A stretch of 64,000 nucleotides of DNA from Sphagnum compactum (GCA_965153455.1 OZ234503.1:16001118-16065117), one strand, 5' to 3'; shown: positions 1-9,245, numbered from the stretch's first letter. Numbers and translations are program-made. The notes: generated from the sequence alone by a model not told the origin.

Positions 1-749
1 TCAGATGCAATGACTTCAGTTGAATTTGGTGTTGGAGACAGGCTTGCTCCAGTTTGCAGCATAAAATTTGGTCGAATTAGCTCCAGAGTATGGTAAAACT
101 CATCAGAATTATTGTTGAACGGTGTACCTGACAGTAGCACACGTCGCTTGGTACGTACTTGCATTAGCGATGTCAAAATCTTAGTATTCTTGGTTCTTGC
201 CAAGTGACCTTCATCTAGGATCAGCAACCCAGGACCCTCCGTGAGCAGCTTCCCAACATCACCAGTCATGTTTACAAATTGTGGGTATCCTACCAGTAGG
301 ACACTTCTCTCTTGCTGCTGCCATTTCTGGAGCAGGTCTAACTGGCTTTCTACACTATTTGCCTCATACAGGTCAAAGATAGGAATCTCTTCTACTTCCC
401 ATTTCTTGAATTCTTGAGCCCAAGGTCGAAGCATGCCCTTCGGAGCAACAACCATGGGTTTAGCATGAGGAACCTGGATCAAGAAACTCTGTAAAAAGCT
501 GATGACAAGAAAAGTCTTCCCTGTGCCAGGTGCAAATGCAAGCATGCAACCACCTGCATCCTCCTCTACCAGATTCCTTGAGAGGAACTTGAAGCCATCC
601 AGCTGATGAGGGTGCAGTGCTTCTTCCAACGAGGGGTGCACCTCTAATCCAGGAATTCCTAGTGGTTCTTCTAGCTCTGCATCATCACCTTCTTTGGACC
701 AGTAGCTAGGTTGCCTTTCCCCTGGGGTCAAACGTTTCCGCTTGGAAAC
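1..749 (-). CDS. CLASSY/DRD1-like SNF2 helicase, ATPase-core exon (partial, runs off left edge)
   Basis: The minus strand is open from a splice acceptor (AAAACCAG, exon from 749) to the window edge. In order it reads HPHQLDGFKFLSRNL, then the P-loop GCMLAFAPGTGKTFLVIS (motif I), KPMVVAPKGML (motif Ia), PGLLILDEGHLARTKN (motif II, DEGH box) and RVLLSGTPFNNNSDEFYH (motif III). The DEGH box and the GC-x-x-x-x-x-PGxGKT form are characteristic of the plant DRD1/CLASSY branch of SNF2 ATPases. These proteins act in the nucleus in RNA-directed DNA methylation by bringing RNA polymerase IV or V to target chromatin. The ATPase motifs are all intact, so this part looks functional. The C-terminal helicase lobe would lie beyond the left edge. 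Family assignment is strong; the choice among CLSY1-4 and DRD1 is not possible from this part. Confidence 0.9.
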
Positions 750-1137
750 CTGGTTTTGAACACAAAATTGACATCTTTTAGACTTTCAAATTGACAACAA
801 AAAATTTATATTGTGTGTGTCCGTTCAACTCCACACAGTGAAACTGGAATAAAATTAGTTCATGCCCATGTCCACCATCCAATATTGCACCGGATTCGCA
901 TGAAGCGTAAAGTATCAAGCATATGGTATGTTATGAAAGCATAAGCACTGTATGTATTATCAATTAAGAATTTCTAAAGAATTTTTTTTGCCCTTTTGGT
1001 CGCTGCTTAACCAAGGGACGACATGTTTCTAAGCCATTGCTTACAGGTAAATTAGTACATGTATAATTTCCAAGCCTAGTAATGCTGGTTTCATCTAGAC
1101 AAAGCTTTACAGTAACAGGTGTGTTAAGGACACGTAC

Positions 1138-1302
1138 AGGTTTGTGCCACATAAATACCATATCCTTGATATGTTCCACGACCAAACCACAGATAGTGCA
1201 CGACCTTCCCAAGTCTAAGGTCGTTACGAAACTGTGCACACAATCCTCTTTCTTCTCCTCCAAAGCAGGTTTGATTGCATCCTGCATCCAACACAGACTC
1301 AC
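1138..1302 (-). CDS. CLASSY/DRD1-like gene, upstream exon with CxxC motif
   Basis: The minus strand encodes EEKKEDCVHSFVTTLDLG, then RSCTICGLVVEHIKDM. This matches the conserved segment just before the ATPase core in CLSY/DRD1 proteins, where a C-H-x-F-x-L-D-x-E-x-G-x-x-C-x-x-C-G pattern precedes a VxxEIKD stretch. The Cys and His residues could bind zinc. The likely acceptor is ATGCAG near 1282, although the reading stays open to 1302. Two donors are possible, GTATTT near 1158 and GTACGT near 1137, so the 3' border is uncertain. The intron to the next exon (about 750-1137) holds no other feature. Confidence 0.72.
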
Positions 1303-1480
1303 CTCCTCGGTATGTCAGTGAATGGTACTCAGGAGACAAGATAGTGGTATCACAGATCTGCTTGTTCTGTGATTGAATACTTTTTGGTCACTGTTCAGAA
1401 AAAACACATCATGAAGCAGGATGAAGGATTTCTCCAAAAGAAAATGCTGCAAAAGAATGATGAGGTTTGAAAATCCGTAC

Positions 1481-2161
1481 CTGCTGCGACATTATTGCAA
1501 ACTCCTTCCTGCATGCCCAATCAAGTGGATCCTTCTGCTCATCCTCTACTTCAGAATCACTGCTTCCAGAATCTTCTGCAAGCTCAAAATCAGGATAAAC
1601 CTCACTCTCATCTGATATCTTTGCCTTCACAGTCCTGGGCTTTGGAGCAACATCATCTACAAAATCACCTTCACTGTGAGTCTTTGACCTCCGACGTTTT
1701 CCACTATCCTGACTGGTAGTCTTTTTTGCCAGAGGCCTTTCACAAGGATTCTCTTTTTCAGCCCATGGAATGGTACCTACGACTGCTTCAATATCCTCCA
1801 GAGTAATGCCCTCTTCATCTGGAAAACTCGGTTTGAATGACGGGTTCAGCGAGAATGGCAGGACATCTTCATCTTCCTCCTCATCATCATCAGTAGAGTC
1901 CATCACAATCAAAGGAATGTTAGAATGTGGCAGAGTTGCCAAAATTGAGCGATTCTCTTCTCGGCGCTTGTTTCTCAATGGAGAAACTCCCTTCAGCCCG
2001 GCACCGGTTCCAAGGCCCGGTCTCAAGAAATTCAGTATGGATTTGCATTCCTCATCAATACGTGCTGATCTCTCGATAGCCATGGTGATAGCATCAACAA
2101 CCGGTTCACATGGAGCTTTCTGGCTGCCTTGACTTATCATTGCATTGCACTTGCTCTGAAT
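1481..2161 (-). CDS. CLASSY/DRD1-like gene, acidic linker exon
   Basis: A long minus-strand reading of about 225 residues ends at a clean donor (CAG|GTACGG, exon end 1481) after DPLDWACRKEF. Two acceptor AGs lie at about 2148 and 2162. The N-terminal part contains RIDEECKSILNFLRPG. The centre has an acidic run (DSTDDDEEEDEDVLPF), the sequence EDIEAVVGTIPWAEKE, and a basic stretch GKRRRSKTH that may serve nuclear import. The C-terminal part is acidic (EDSGSSDSEVEDEQKD). An acidic, poorly conserved linker before the Cys motif and ATPase core is usual in CLSY proteins. No upstream N-terminal CLSY exon is certain. The sequence further upstream on the same strand is Dicer-like instead. Confidence 0.68.
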
Positions 2162-2283
2162 AATGTAACCTGGCAGTTAGTGACATTCCAAGCACTAAAC
2201 TCAGATATACTTTGCACAGCACACAAATAAGCACTCGGTTTGCTCAATCTTACAGTAAGTTGGCACTGCTTAGGTCTCATTAC

Positions 2284-2346
2284 CTTGCAACTGCTCGCCA
2301 GCTCTCGTAAGTTGTACACACGACTGTATCGCTTTAGGGAGGATGT
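2284..2346 (-). CDS. Candidate 63-bp exon between Dicer-like and CLASSY-like exons
   Basis: A pyrimidine-rich acceptor (TTGTTGTCTTTTCCAG) and a strong donor (AAG|GTAATG) bound exactly 21 codons on the minus strand, reading SSLKRYSRVYNLREL and a few more residues. The phase is compatible with joining to both neighbours. I do not recognise the peptide. It could belong to the CLSY gene or to whatever transcript carries the Dicer-like exon. Confidence 0.4.
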
Positions 2347-2419
2347 CTGGAAAAGACAACAAAATGATTCCAGCCCTGTATGTTCCAGTAAATAACGAAT
2401 ATTCTTCCACTAGTCTCAC

Positions 2420-2600
2420 CTGATGAACAAGAATAACAGTGGGCACAAGGAAGACAGCAACGCGCTTATCTCCCTTCAAGCGAAGATTGTGAGCGAGAGA
2501 TTTCACGAGCAACACCGCTATAAGTGTCTTCCCACCCCGTGTTTCCAGATACAGAATTATATTTTCCTTCGAAGCCTTTTCTAAGACCTCAAGTTGGTAC
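2420..2600 (-). CDS. Dicer-like (DCL) helicase motif-I exon, copy 1
   Basis: On the minus strand, between an acceptor (GAACGTAG, exon from 2600) and a donor (CATCAG|GTGAGA, end 2420), the sequence reads RYQLEVLEKASKENIILYLE, TRGGKTLIAVLLVKSLAHNL and VAVFLVPTVILVHQ. This is the start of the DExD/H helicase domain of plant Dicer-like RNases, whose consensus is (A)RxYQLEVLxxAxxxNxIxxLETGAGKT followed by FLVPxxxLVxQQ. Here GAGKT has become RGGKT. The next Dicer motifs (DECH, helicase C, PAZ, RNase III) are not found anywhere downstream on this strand; CLSY exons follow instead. In-frame stops upstream mean it can only be an internal exon. It may be a captured fragment or part of a chimeric transcript. 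Confidence 0.7.
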
Positions 2601-3239
2601 CTACGTTCAGATGCCACATAAATGGATTAGCAATGCAGGATGCAAAAGGTTCCAGGGTTACAGACGTGGTAATGGACGGAAAAGGGGAATCAAACCATGG
2701 AAGTTTCTATGAGTTTCGAGGCAGAAACCAGTCTGTTTCAGGACAACTCATATTCGGCCACAGAACTTTGCAACAGTGTCAGAAGCTACCTGCGGCCTAC
2801 TGCCATTTGACTGTCCAGCAAGTGGATTTTACAATAAGTCAAGAGACAAGGACAGATAACGCACTTCAGAACTGAAAAGTTGTGAAGGTGTACAGCAATC
2901 TTCAGTAACATACCGGGCTCGCCCTGAGGTTGACTCAAATGTATATGGAGTCAAAAAAGGAGAAACAGACATCCACGTGAATGCATTGAAAAACTCTAGG
3001 AAAAACATGTAAGGAAGCCAGAAAAAAAAAAGTGCCAGTTCTGACCAAATCAAAACAAACGGAACAAGAATGAATGCAGTCATAACCTTGTGAGAGGTTC
3101 AGTCAGAAAGTTTCAGACCACCGAATTCAACATAATTGTCAGTGACTAGCTGCAATTCTTCCACTACGAGTTCATCAGCTCCTTGACAGATTGATACGTA
3201 GATAATAGGGCACACACCGTCTGTGGCGAAAAGTCTCAC

Positions 3240-3420
3240 CTGATGAACAAGAATAACAGTGGGCACAAGGAAGACAGCAATGCGCTTATCTCCCTTCAAG
3301 CGAAGATTGTGAGCGAGAGATTTCACGAGCAACACCGCTATAAGTGTCTTCCCACCCCGTGTTTCCAGATACAGAATTATATTTTCCTTCGAAGCCTTTT
3401 CTAAGACCTCAAGTTGGTAC
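3240..3420 (-). CDS. Dicer-like (DCL) helicase motif-I exon, copy 2
   Basis: This is a second, almost identical copy of the exon at 2420-2600, with the same acceptor and donor and the same altered P-loop (TRGGKT). One visible residue difference is V to I in IAVFLVPTVILVHQ. Reading through the donor gives a short unrelated tail ending at a stop near 3100. If both copies were spliced into one mRNA, the helicase start would be present twice, which no known Dicer has. One copy is therefore probably skipped, or the whole region is a pseudogene. Confidence 0.65.
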
Positions 3421-3655
3421 CTACGTTCAGATGCCACATAAATGGATCAGCAATGCAGGACGCAAAAGGTTCCAGGGTTACAGACGTGGTAATGGACGGA
3501 AAAGGGGAATCAAACCATGGAAGTTTCTATGAGTTTAGAGGCAGAAACCAGTCTGTTTCAGGACAACTCATATTCGGCCACAGAACTTTGGAACAGTGTC
3601 AGAAGCGACCTGTGGCCTACTGCCATTTGACTGTCCAGCAAGTGGATCTTACAAA

Positions 3656-4340
3656 AGTTCATCCATTGGTTCCATGAGGTCAACAGAACATTAACGATAA
3701 CATTTTTCCTTCATCGACGTCTCTTTCCTCTTTGTCTTTCATGCATATAGAAGGACAGAAACATTTGGACAGGGAGCACCCGCTCCGGGAGCATTTACAT
3801 TGGTGCATCAGGATGACGGGTTAAACGAAAGACACAGGATTATAGTGCATGCAGAAAGGTTCAAATTGAAAGCATAACGAAGAGACCCATTTGCCCCTCC
3901 GTTCAGCAGCATCTGGTAAAACCAACAATGCAGTGCCTGCGAACACAACAAGCAACGTAGGAATTCTGTGCTAATATTCTTTATGAGAATCAAAACTCAT
4001 ACACCCAACAACATCTCACCGTGGTCGAGCTGCACGTCGAGAGCAATCCATGATGCTACGGTTTGGAAACACACGACGCAAGGCAATCGTACCGAGGCAC
4101 AAATACACAATCAATTTTCAGAAATTCTAACGCGAGAAGAAACAGGAGAAGAGGTGACTAAACCCCAAGTGCTGCTTCTCTGTCTCTCTCTCTCTCAACC
4201 GACTCGAACAGCCACTCTGCAATACAGCATCGGTGAAAAACCCTGAAGCGCGATCGCAAATCTCCTCAAAAATCCAAAGCGGGCACCAACTAAGCCGTCT
4301 CAAATTCCCGTGTCTCTCTTCGGTACATCGAAAGAAAGAC
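3656..4340. other. Intronic or intergenic DNA without a recognised gene
   Basis: This stretch lies between the duplicated Dicer-like exon and the candidate first exon on the minus strand. Both strands are broken by stops, and I see no protein family signature. If the upstream first exon belongs to the same gene, this is intron 1. Confidence 0.4.
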
Positions 4341-4373
4341 AAAAATCCCGCGCGGAAGAAAAAAAAGATGTAC

Positions 4374-4451
4374 CTGCGCGTCAGGAGCGATACGGGCTTC
4401 CAGAGCAGGATTTGCACCAACAGGAGCATCCGAAGGAGCTCCTGACGACAT
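4374..4451 (-). CDS. Candidate first coding exon (26 codons)
   Basis: An ATG on the minus strand at 4451 opens 26 codons starting MSSGAPSDAPVGANPALEA and ending at the donor CAG|GTACAT. The Ala/Pro-rich, low-complexity peptide is typical of the start of a plant nuclear protein. It lies upstream of, and on the same strand as, the Dicer-like and CLSY-like exons, so it could be the first exon of that transcription unit. No TATA box is obvious upstream. Assignment rests only on position, start codon and splice donor. Confidence 0.4.
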
Positions 4452-4723
4452 GCTCTTATCAGCATCACCGGTCAGCTTCTTCCATGATACCACGGTGGTA
4501 AGGTAGGATCCGAGAACACAGCGTACCGACTTAGTACAGTGCGAGAGAAACGAAGCTGTTTGTCGAAGGCGTAGAGCGTGAGACGAAAAGGGAACGCGTG
4601 AAGAGGTTGCGCGAAAGACTTGGAAGAAGAGAAAAAACGGAAAAGCTAGAAGAAGAGGTTCAGTGAAAGAAGAGGTTCGAAGAAAAGGCGGCAAATCCCC
4701 CGCGGAAGAAAAAAAAGATGTAC

Positions 4724-4801
4724 CTGCACGTCAGGAGCGATACGGGCTTCCAGAGCAGGATTTGCGCCAACAGGAACATCCGAAGGAGCTCCTTAAGACA
4801 T
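4724..4801 (-). pseudogene. Second copy of the candidate first exon, stopped at codon 3
   Basis: This is the copy, 350 bases further upstream, of the exon at 4374-4451. The start codon and the donor are kept, but the third codon is TAA (ATG TCT TAA), so it cannot start the same peptide. A transcript starting upstream of both copies would meet this stopped copy first. Confidence 0.55.
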
Positions 4802-5058
4802 GCTCTGATCAGCATCACCGGTCAGCTTCTTCCATGATACCACGGTGGTAAGGTAGGATCCGAGAACACAGCGTACCGACTTAGTACAGTGCGAGCGAAA
4901 CGAAGCTGTTTGTCGAAGTCGTAGAGCGTGAGACGAAAAGGGAACGCGTGAAGAGGTTGCGCGAAAGACTTGGAAGAAGAGAAAAAACGGAAAAGCTCGA
5001 AGAAGAGGTTCAGTGAAAGAAGAGGTTCGAAGAAGAGGCGGCTGCAGGAACGGCAAAT

Positions 5059-5125
5059 CCGTCGCACAAAACAGCGGTAGGTGGATAGTCCGTCGCACAA
5101 AACAGCGGTAGGTGGATAGTCCGTC
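5059..5125. repeat. Short 31-bp tandem repeat, two copies
   Basis: The word CCGTCGCACAAAACAGCGG followed by TAGGTGGATAGT is present twice head to tail, with a partial third start (CCGTCGCGG). It marks the border between the duplicated gene-proximal DNA and the T-rich E repeat. Confidence 0.85.
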
Positions 5126-5130
5126 GCGGA

Positions 5131-5770
5131 GGTATGTGAGGATCGGTTTTTTTTCTGGGTTTTGGAAGAGAGGTGGGACCAGAGGCGAACGTTATTTTAT
5201 GAAAATGCATGGGCGGAGGTGTTGAAATAGTGAACTTTTTTTCCATAGATTGCGAGAGGTCAAGGGTACATATATATATTTCGGCGAGGGGGTTTTGAGT
5301 CGAAAAAACAGTTTTTTTTTTTTTTTTTTGGGGGTTTTGTTTTGCACATCTTCCAAAGGAATTTTTTTTGGTTATCATGAGACCACAGGCTATTCCAGTT
5401 CGGATTTTTTCCTTTCTTCTTATCTTCCTTTTTTTTCTTGTATTTTTTCTTGGACTTTTAAAAGGCATTTTCTTCCCCCTTTTTTCGTCCTCCCGTCTTT
5501 CTTCGGAATCCTCATTTTTCGCCCTTTTCCATGTTCTTCTTCTTACCGAACGTTTCTTATGGTTATTCGGTCGTATTTATTGGTTGTACTTATTCATTCA
5601 TTTTTATTTATTCGTCTAATTTTGATCGTTTATTTTTCTTTTCCCTATTTTTTTCAATTTGTCGTAGTATATATTTTTTATCCTTGGATCCTTTTGTCGG
5701 GTTTGCAAGATGGAGGGAAGGAATAGGAAGGAACAAGTACAAAACGAAGAGCGAGGAACAAATCCGGAAG
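5131..5770 (+). repeat. E repeat copy 1 (T-rich interspersed repeat)
   Basis: The copy starts with a GAGGATCGG word and a T run, and contains TTGCGAGAGGTCAAGGGTAC, a TATATATATTTCGG segment, and long pyrimidine-rich tracts. It ends in a purine-rich GGGAAGGAATAGGAAGGAAC tail ending CAAATCCGGAAG. Two further copies lie at 6123-6751 and 30810-31417. Open readings through it are Phe/Ser/Leu runs caused by the T-rich composition, not proteins. Confidence 0.85.
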
Positions 5771-6122
5771 ATTTGTTTTTTGAATTTACACCAGGAATAA
5801 AAATCCGAAATAATTGCCTTTGGAGGTATATATATATGTAAAGGAATTGCAGGGAAAAAAAATAGGGGGCCCCGTCACAGTCCATCCAGGCGCTGCAAGT
5901 GTCCAACTTTTCACGAGTGTAACCAATGGGAAGCTGGCACACCCCGTGGGTGGGGGGGGGGATGTCAGGAAAAGATTAATTTCTTGTTCAAGGTGGGTTT
6001 AGGATTAGATTGTGATTGTTTGTTTTGATTTTTCTCTTTTCATCCTCTTGGCCCCTTGAAGAAGAATTAATTTTGATATTGAAGTTTCTAACGTTTGGGC
6101 TATTTGACTAGAAGGGAGCGAA
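5771..6122. other. Spacer between E repeats, no gene seen
   Basis: About 350 bases separate the two direct E copies. They hold short simple runs (TATATATATG, a G run near 5950) and no recognisable coding sequence. The arrangement repeat-spacer-repeat resembles a short LTR-type element, but no primer-binding site or polypurine tract is evident at the inner edges. Confidence 0.5.
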
Positions 6123-6751
6123 GGTGTGTGAGGATCGGTTTTTTTTCCGGGTTTTGGAAGAGAGGTGGGACAAGAGGCGAACGTTATTTTAGGAAAATGC
6201 ATGGGCGGAGGTGTTGAAATAGTGAACTTTTTTTCCATAGATTGCGAGAGGTCAAAGGTACATATATATATTTCGGCGAGGGGGTTATGTGTTGAAAAAG
6301 CAGTTTTTTTTTTTTTTCTTTTTGGGGTTTTGTTTTGCACATCTTCGAAAGGAATTATTTTTGCTTTTTTTTTTTGGTTATCAGGAGACCACAGGCTATT
6401 CCAGTTCGGATTTTTTCCTTTCTTCTTATCTTCCTTTTTTTTCTTGTATTTTTTCTTGGACTTTTAGAAGGCATTTTCTTCCCCCTTTTTTCGTCCTCCC
6501 ATCTTTCTTCGGAATCCTCATTTTTCGCCCTTTTCCATGTTCTTCTTCTTACCGAACGTTTCTTATGGTTATTCGGTCGTATTTATTGGTTGTACTTATT
6601 CATTCATTTTTATTTATTCGTCTAATTTTGATCGTTTATTTTTCTTTTCCTATTTTTTTTCAATTTGTCGTAGTATATATTCTTTATCCTTGGATCCTTT
6701 TGTTGGGTTTGCAAGTTGCAGGGAAGGAATAGCAAGGAACAAATCCGGAAG
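6123..6751 (+). repeat. E repeat copy 2
   Basis: This direct copy of the unit at 5131 (offset 992) has a few indels in its T and TTTTTGG runs. Unlike copy 1 it is followed immediately after CAAATCCGGAAG by a LINE-like 3' segment, as is copy 3 at 30810-31417. Confidence 0.85.
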
Positions 6752-7059
6752 TAATGTGGCAGTTGCTCGATTCACCGGTACGCCCAATACTGAGCCACGC
6801 TTGCGAGGTGCGGACAAGTTGTACAGGGGCGAAAGGGTGACAACAAGTACACAGAATGTTCGTGAGAGGAATATTGGGGGTGAATAAAACAACAAGCACT
6901 TTTGCGGTGTCGGGTGAGTTTGGAAGGTATCCAGGGGAGCATTTGTGGTGGCAACAAACTCTCAAGTATTATCATAGTTATGACATTCTTGGTGCGAGAA
7001 TGTTACGGAAGCCCAAAGAAGCAAGAATTTTAACGAATTTTATAGATCAACCAGTGTAA
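6752..7059 (+). pseudogene. Non-LTR retrotransposon, C-terminal fragment 1
   Basis: The plus strand reads FVRGILGVNKTTSTFAVSGE, then FGRYPGEHLWWQQTLKYY. The pattern RxxLGVxxTTxxxAVxGExGRxPxxxxxxQQxLKYxxR is typical of the region after the reverse transcriptase in LINE-type and reverse-transcriptase-containing polyproteins. No reverse transcriptase core is attached here. It ends in unrelated DNA soon after LKYY. Identification is by motif only. Confidence 0.55.
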
Positions 7060-7486
7060 TTTGGTAAACATTGGCGGGTGAAGAATGTTTTGACAAGGTG
7101 CTAAATGAAGAATTTTAAAGAATTTTAATGTGCAAAATGAAGAATGTCATCACTAGGGTAGGAGAAGCCTCCTACACGGTACCCTCGGACTCCAAGGGGG
7201 TCAACCTCTCTCTCGAAGACAGCTTCAGCACGCATGGCAAAAGGCCAGGAAAGAATGATGTCATGGGGCGCTCCCCATTTTTGCCAGACGTGATAGCGAC
7301 ATACAGAACTCACGGTCGGGGCACTACAGTCGATAATGTCAAGCTGTTTTAGCGTAATGTTTTAGGCTCGAAACTCGAAGGTCTTCGTGTTATTGCCGTA
7401 GGTGAAGTGTTTATTCGATTTATTAATCATTCCATTATCCTATAGTTTGAGGGGGCCTTTCAAAAGTACTTATCCCCCCATCAGTT
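7060..7486. other. Unassigned DNA with a word shared with 32.5-32.7 kb
   Basis: No convincing coding sequence. The stretch TTTTAGCGTAATGTTTTAGG near 7346 followed by CTCGAAACTCGAAG recurs at about 32682-32715, so this is repeat-derived. Words such as CTGTTTTAGCG also resemble the family B repeat described below. Confidence 0.5.
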
Positions 7487-8031
7487 TGGAATATTGACCC
7501 CTGAAGGCTAGGTAGTAGGAGACCATCATTTTTGGCATTAGAGCCTTCCTCAACCGACACCTTGATTGGGTGATGATGCAAGTTGACGTCAAAAACGTTT
7601 TTAATAACGATGGAATCCCAAGTCGAGGTGGGAAAGCAGAAATGAAAAATGGGAGGGCGCCAGCAATAGGGTCTAGCTCTCTCTTCGAAGTAAGAAGAGG
7701 GCCCAGCAGGAAGTGCTAACTTAACCAAGATATACTTCCTATGGCCTAATTGAAGACTGCTGCAAATATATTGCCATCGTTCCTTTAATTACTGGCCGTT
7801 TCAATTCGCTGGGACAAGTTGATGAATTTACTAGATCTTTTTAGGAGGTACTAATGACTATAGATAGGACTTATCCAATTTTGACAGTTAGGTGGTTGGA
7901 ATATTGACCCCTGAAGGCTAGGCAGTAGGAGACCATCATTTTTGGCATTAGAGCCTTCCTCAACCGACACCTTGATTGGGTGATGATGCAAGTTGACGTC
8001 AAAAACGTTTTTAATAACGATGGAATCCCAA
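7487..8031. repeat. Direct repeat (about 125 bp) of the LINE segment, offset about 406
   Basis: Bases about 7488-7613 and 7894-8031 are nearly identical, from GGAATATTGACCCCTGAAGG to GTTTTTAATAACGATGGAAT followed by CCCA. Only the second copy continues into the reverse transcriptase. The first is followed by unrelated sequence, so it looks like a local duplication of the edge of the LINE fragment. Confidence 0.85.
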
Positions 8032-8350
8032 CAGAATTCTTTCAAGAATACGTGAATGAGGTAGCCCCCACGTGACTACTAGCTTTCAAGGCCATGTTAG
8101 CACGGGGATTGACCTCAGAACACATTAACGAGGGCATGATCACCCTGATTCCCAAGTAGGGGAGCACTCAGAACTGGGGAATGGGCGCCCAATCACACTT
8201 TTGGGAAGCATAAACAAAATCATTGCCAAAACTTTAGGTAGAAAAATCGAAGAATTCCTTCCTCTCGTGATCAGACCAAACCAAACCGGTTTTGTAGAAG
8301 GAAGAAACATTCTAGACAATAACTTCCTGGCTCAAGAGGCTCTGGTCTAG
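7894..8350 (+). pseudogene. LINE reverse transcriptase fragment, broken
   Basis: The plus strand reads DGIPTEFFQEYVNEVAPT, a stop, LLAFKAMLARGLTSEHINEG, MITLIPK, a stop, and, after a +1/-1 frame change near 8177, GNGRPITLLGSINKIIAKTL, GRKIEEFLPLVIRPNQTGFV and EGRNILDNNFLAQEAL. This is the N-terminal fingers part of a plant LINE reverse transcriptase (conserved INEGxITLIPK, NxRPITLLxxxYKIxAK, QxGFVxGRxIxDN). The catalytic YxDD region is absent. Two in-frame stops and a frameshift make it a dead fragment. No endonuclease domain is seen upstream. Confidence 0.9.
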
Positions 8351-9005
8351 TCTCCATCCTCTTTCCTATATTTATTCATTATTTCAGTGGGGGCAGATAG
8401 ATGAGGGCATAAAGGGTTAATTATGATACATGTTGAAAGTTTTGAAAGGACTTACCCCCCCCCCCATTTTCATGTGTTTTAAAGCTCGTGGTGGAGTTAT
8501 TTTTGCTCAAAAGTGCCAAGTTTGCAATATGTAGGAAATTTCGGGTTTTTATGTTTGATGGGCATTTTGAGCGAATTGCGGTATTTTTTCTTATATTCGA
8601 AGGTGGCCTACCCCCCCCCCCCCCCATTTTGAAATGTTTTAAACAAGACGATGCAAAGAGATTTTCATAATCTATCACCATTTGCAAGATAGGGGGGGTT
8701 TGACTTTTGCAGGTCCAGGTTTTGCGGAATTTATGGAGTTATGCCAAGTTTAGCATAATTTTGGTCTATTTTTTAAAGATTATGTCTGGACCGACCCCCC
8801 CCCCCCCCCCCCCATTTTGAAGTGTTTTGAACGTAGTGAAGGATTTAGTTTTGCTGAAAATTGTCAAGTTTAGGTTGGCGATTTTTTGCTCCACGACACT
8901 TTGACATAATTTTGGTCATTTTTTCAGGATTCCGTCCAGACGAACCCCCCCCCCCCCCATTTTGAAGTGTTTGGAAGTCGGCGGGAGATTTGTTTTTGTT
9001 GAAAA
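8351..9005. repeat. C-tract satellite, about 150-185 bp units (region 1)
   Basis: Four units each carry a run of 9-17 C followed by ATTTTGAAGTGTTTT or ATTTTCATGTGTTTT, spaced about 150-185 bp apart (C runs near 8455, 8610, 8795 and 8945). The unit also contains GATGGGCATTTTGAGC and TTTGCAAGATAGGGGGG words. The same family occurs at 14200-14640 and 50410-50803. Homopolymer lengths may be unreliable in assembly. Confidence 0.82.
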
Positions 9006-9245
9006 TTGTGAAGTTGGGAAGATACAAAATATATCGGGCAAAGGCAGATCCGGCAAGGAAGGTTTTCACAACAGCGGATGAGGAAAAGCAGGTTTTCGGA
9101 AACGTAGATGAATGAAACCGGATTTTGATAAAGGCAGTTGCAACAAAGGCATATTGAGGAAACACAAAGTGCAAAAACGAAGGTTGAGGCAAACCGGGAA
9201 TGGGAAAACGCAGTTTCGGCAAACGTGAATGAGAGAAACCGAGTG
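9006..9245. repeat. Degenerate GGCA/GGAAA tandem repeat, about 25-30 bp
   Basis: The stretch is made of loosely repeated units such as GGCAAAGGCAGATCCGGCAA and GAAACCGGATTTTGATAAAG. Similar but cleaner units (TTTGAATAAGGCGGATTTTG) occur at 32998-33100 and 33920-34065. Nothing coding is apparent. Confidence 0.55.

Larger units (their letters stand above)
2410..3655. repeat. Tandem duplication (about 425 bp, offset 820) carrying the Dicer-like exon
   Basis: Bases 2410-2835 recur at 3230-3655 with only scattered substitutions, at a constant offset of 820 bases. The repeated block covers the Dicer-like exon, the preceding intron and a possible small upstream exon (minus strand DPLAGQSNGSRPQ at about 3609-3647). 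The roughly 395 bp between the copies are unrelated. The near identity suggests a recent event. Confidence 0.9.
4345..5043. repeat. 350-bp tandem duplication, two copies
   Basis: Bases 4345-4693 recur at 4695-5043 with about 95% identity or better. The unit contains the candidate first exon on the minus strand and its presumed 5' leader. Short flanking words such as GAAGAAGAGGTTC recur at the unit borders, which fits slippage or unequal crossing-over. Confidence 0.88.

Noticed and set aside
2524-3677. Plus-strand readings opposite the Dicer-like exon
   Set aside because: They are antisense shadows repeated only because of the tandem duplication, with no motif.
5250-6732. Phe-rich open readings in the E repeats as membrane proteins
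   Set aside because: They follow the T-rich composition, overlap in several frames and have no family motif. They are copies of a repeat.
5131-6751. E repeat copies 1 and 2 as the two LTRs of one short retrotransposon
   Set aside because: No TG...CA termini, primer-binding site or target-site duplication. Copy 3 shows that the repeat is normally followed by LINE-like sequence.
8351-9005. C runs and opposite G runs as functional quadruplex sites
   Set aside because: Single homopolymer runs of variable length are prone to sequencing error. No four-run quadruplex pattern is conserved between units.
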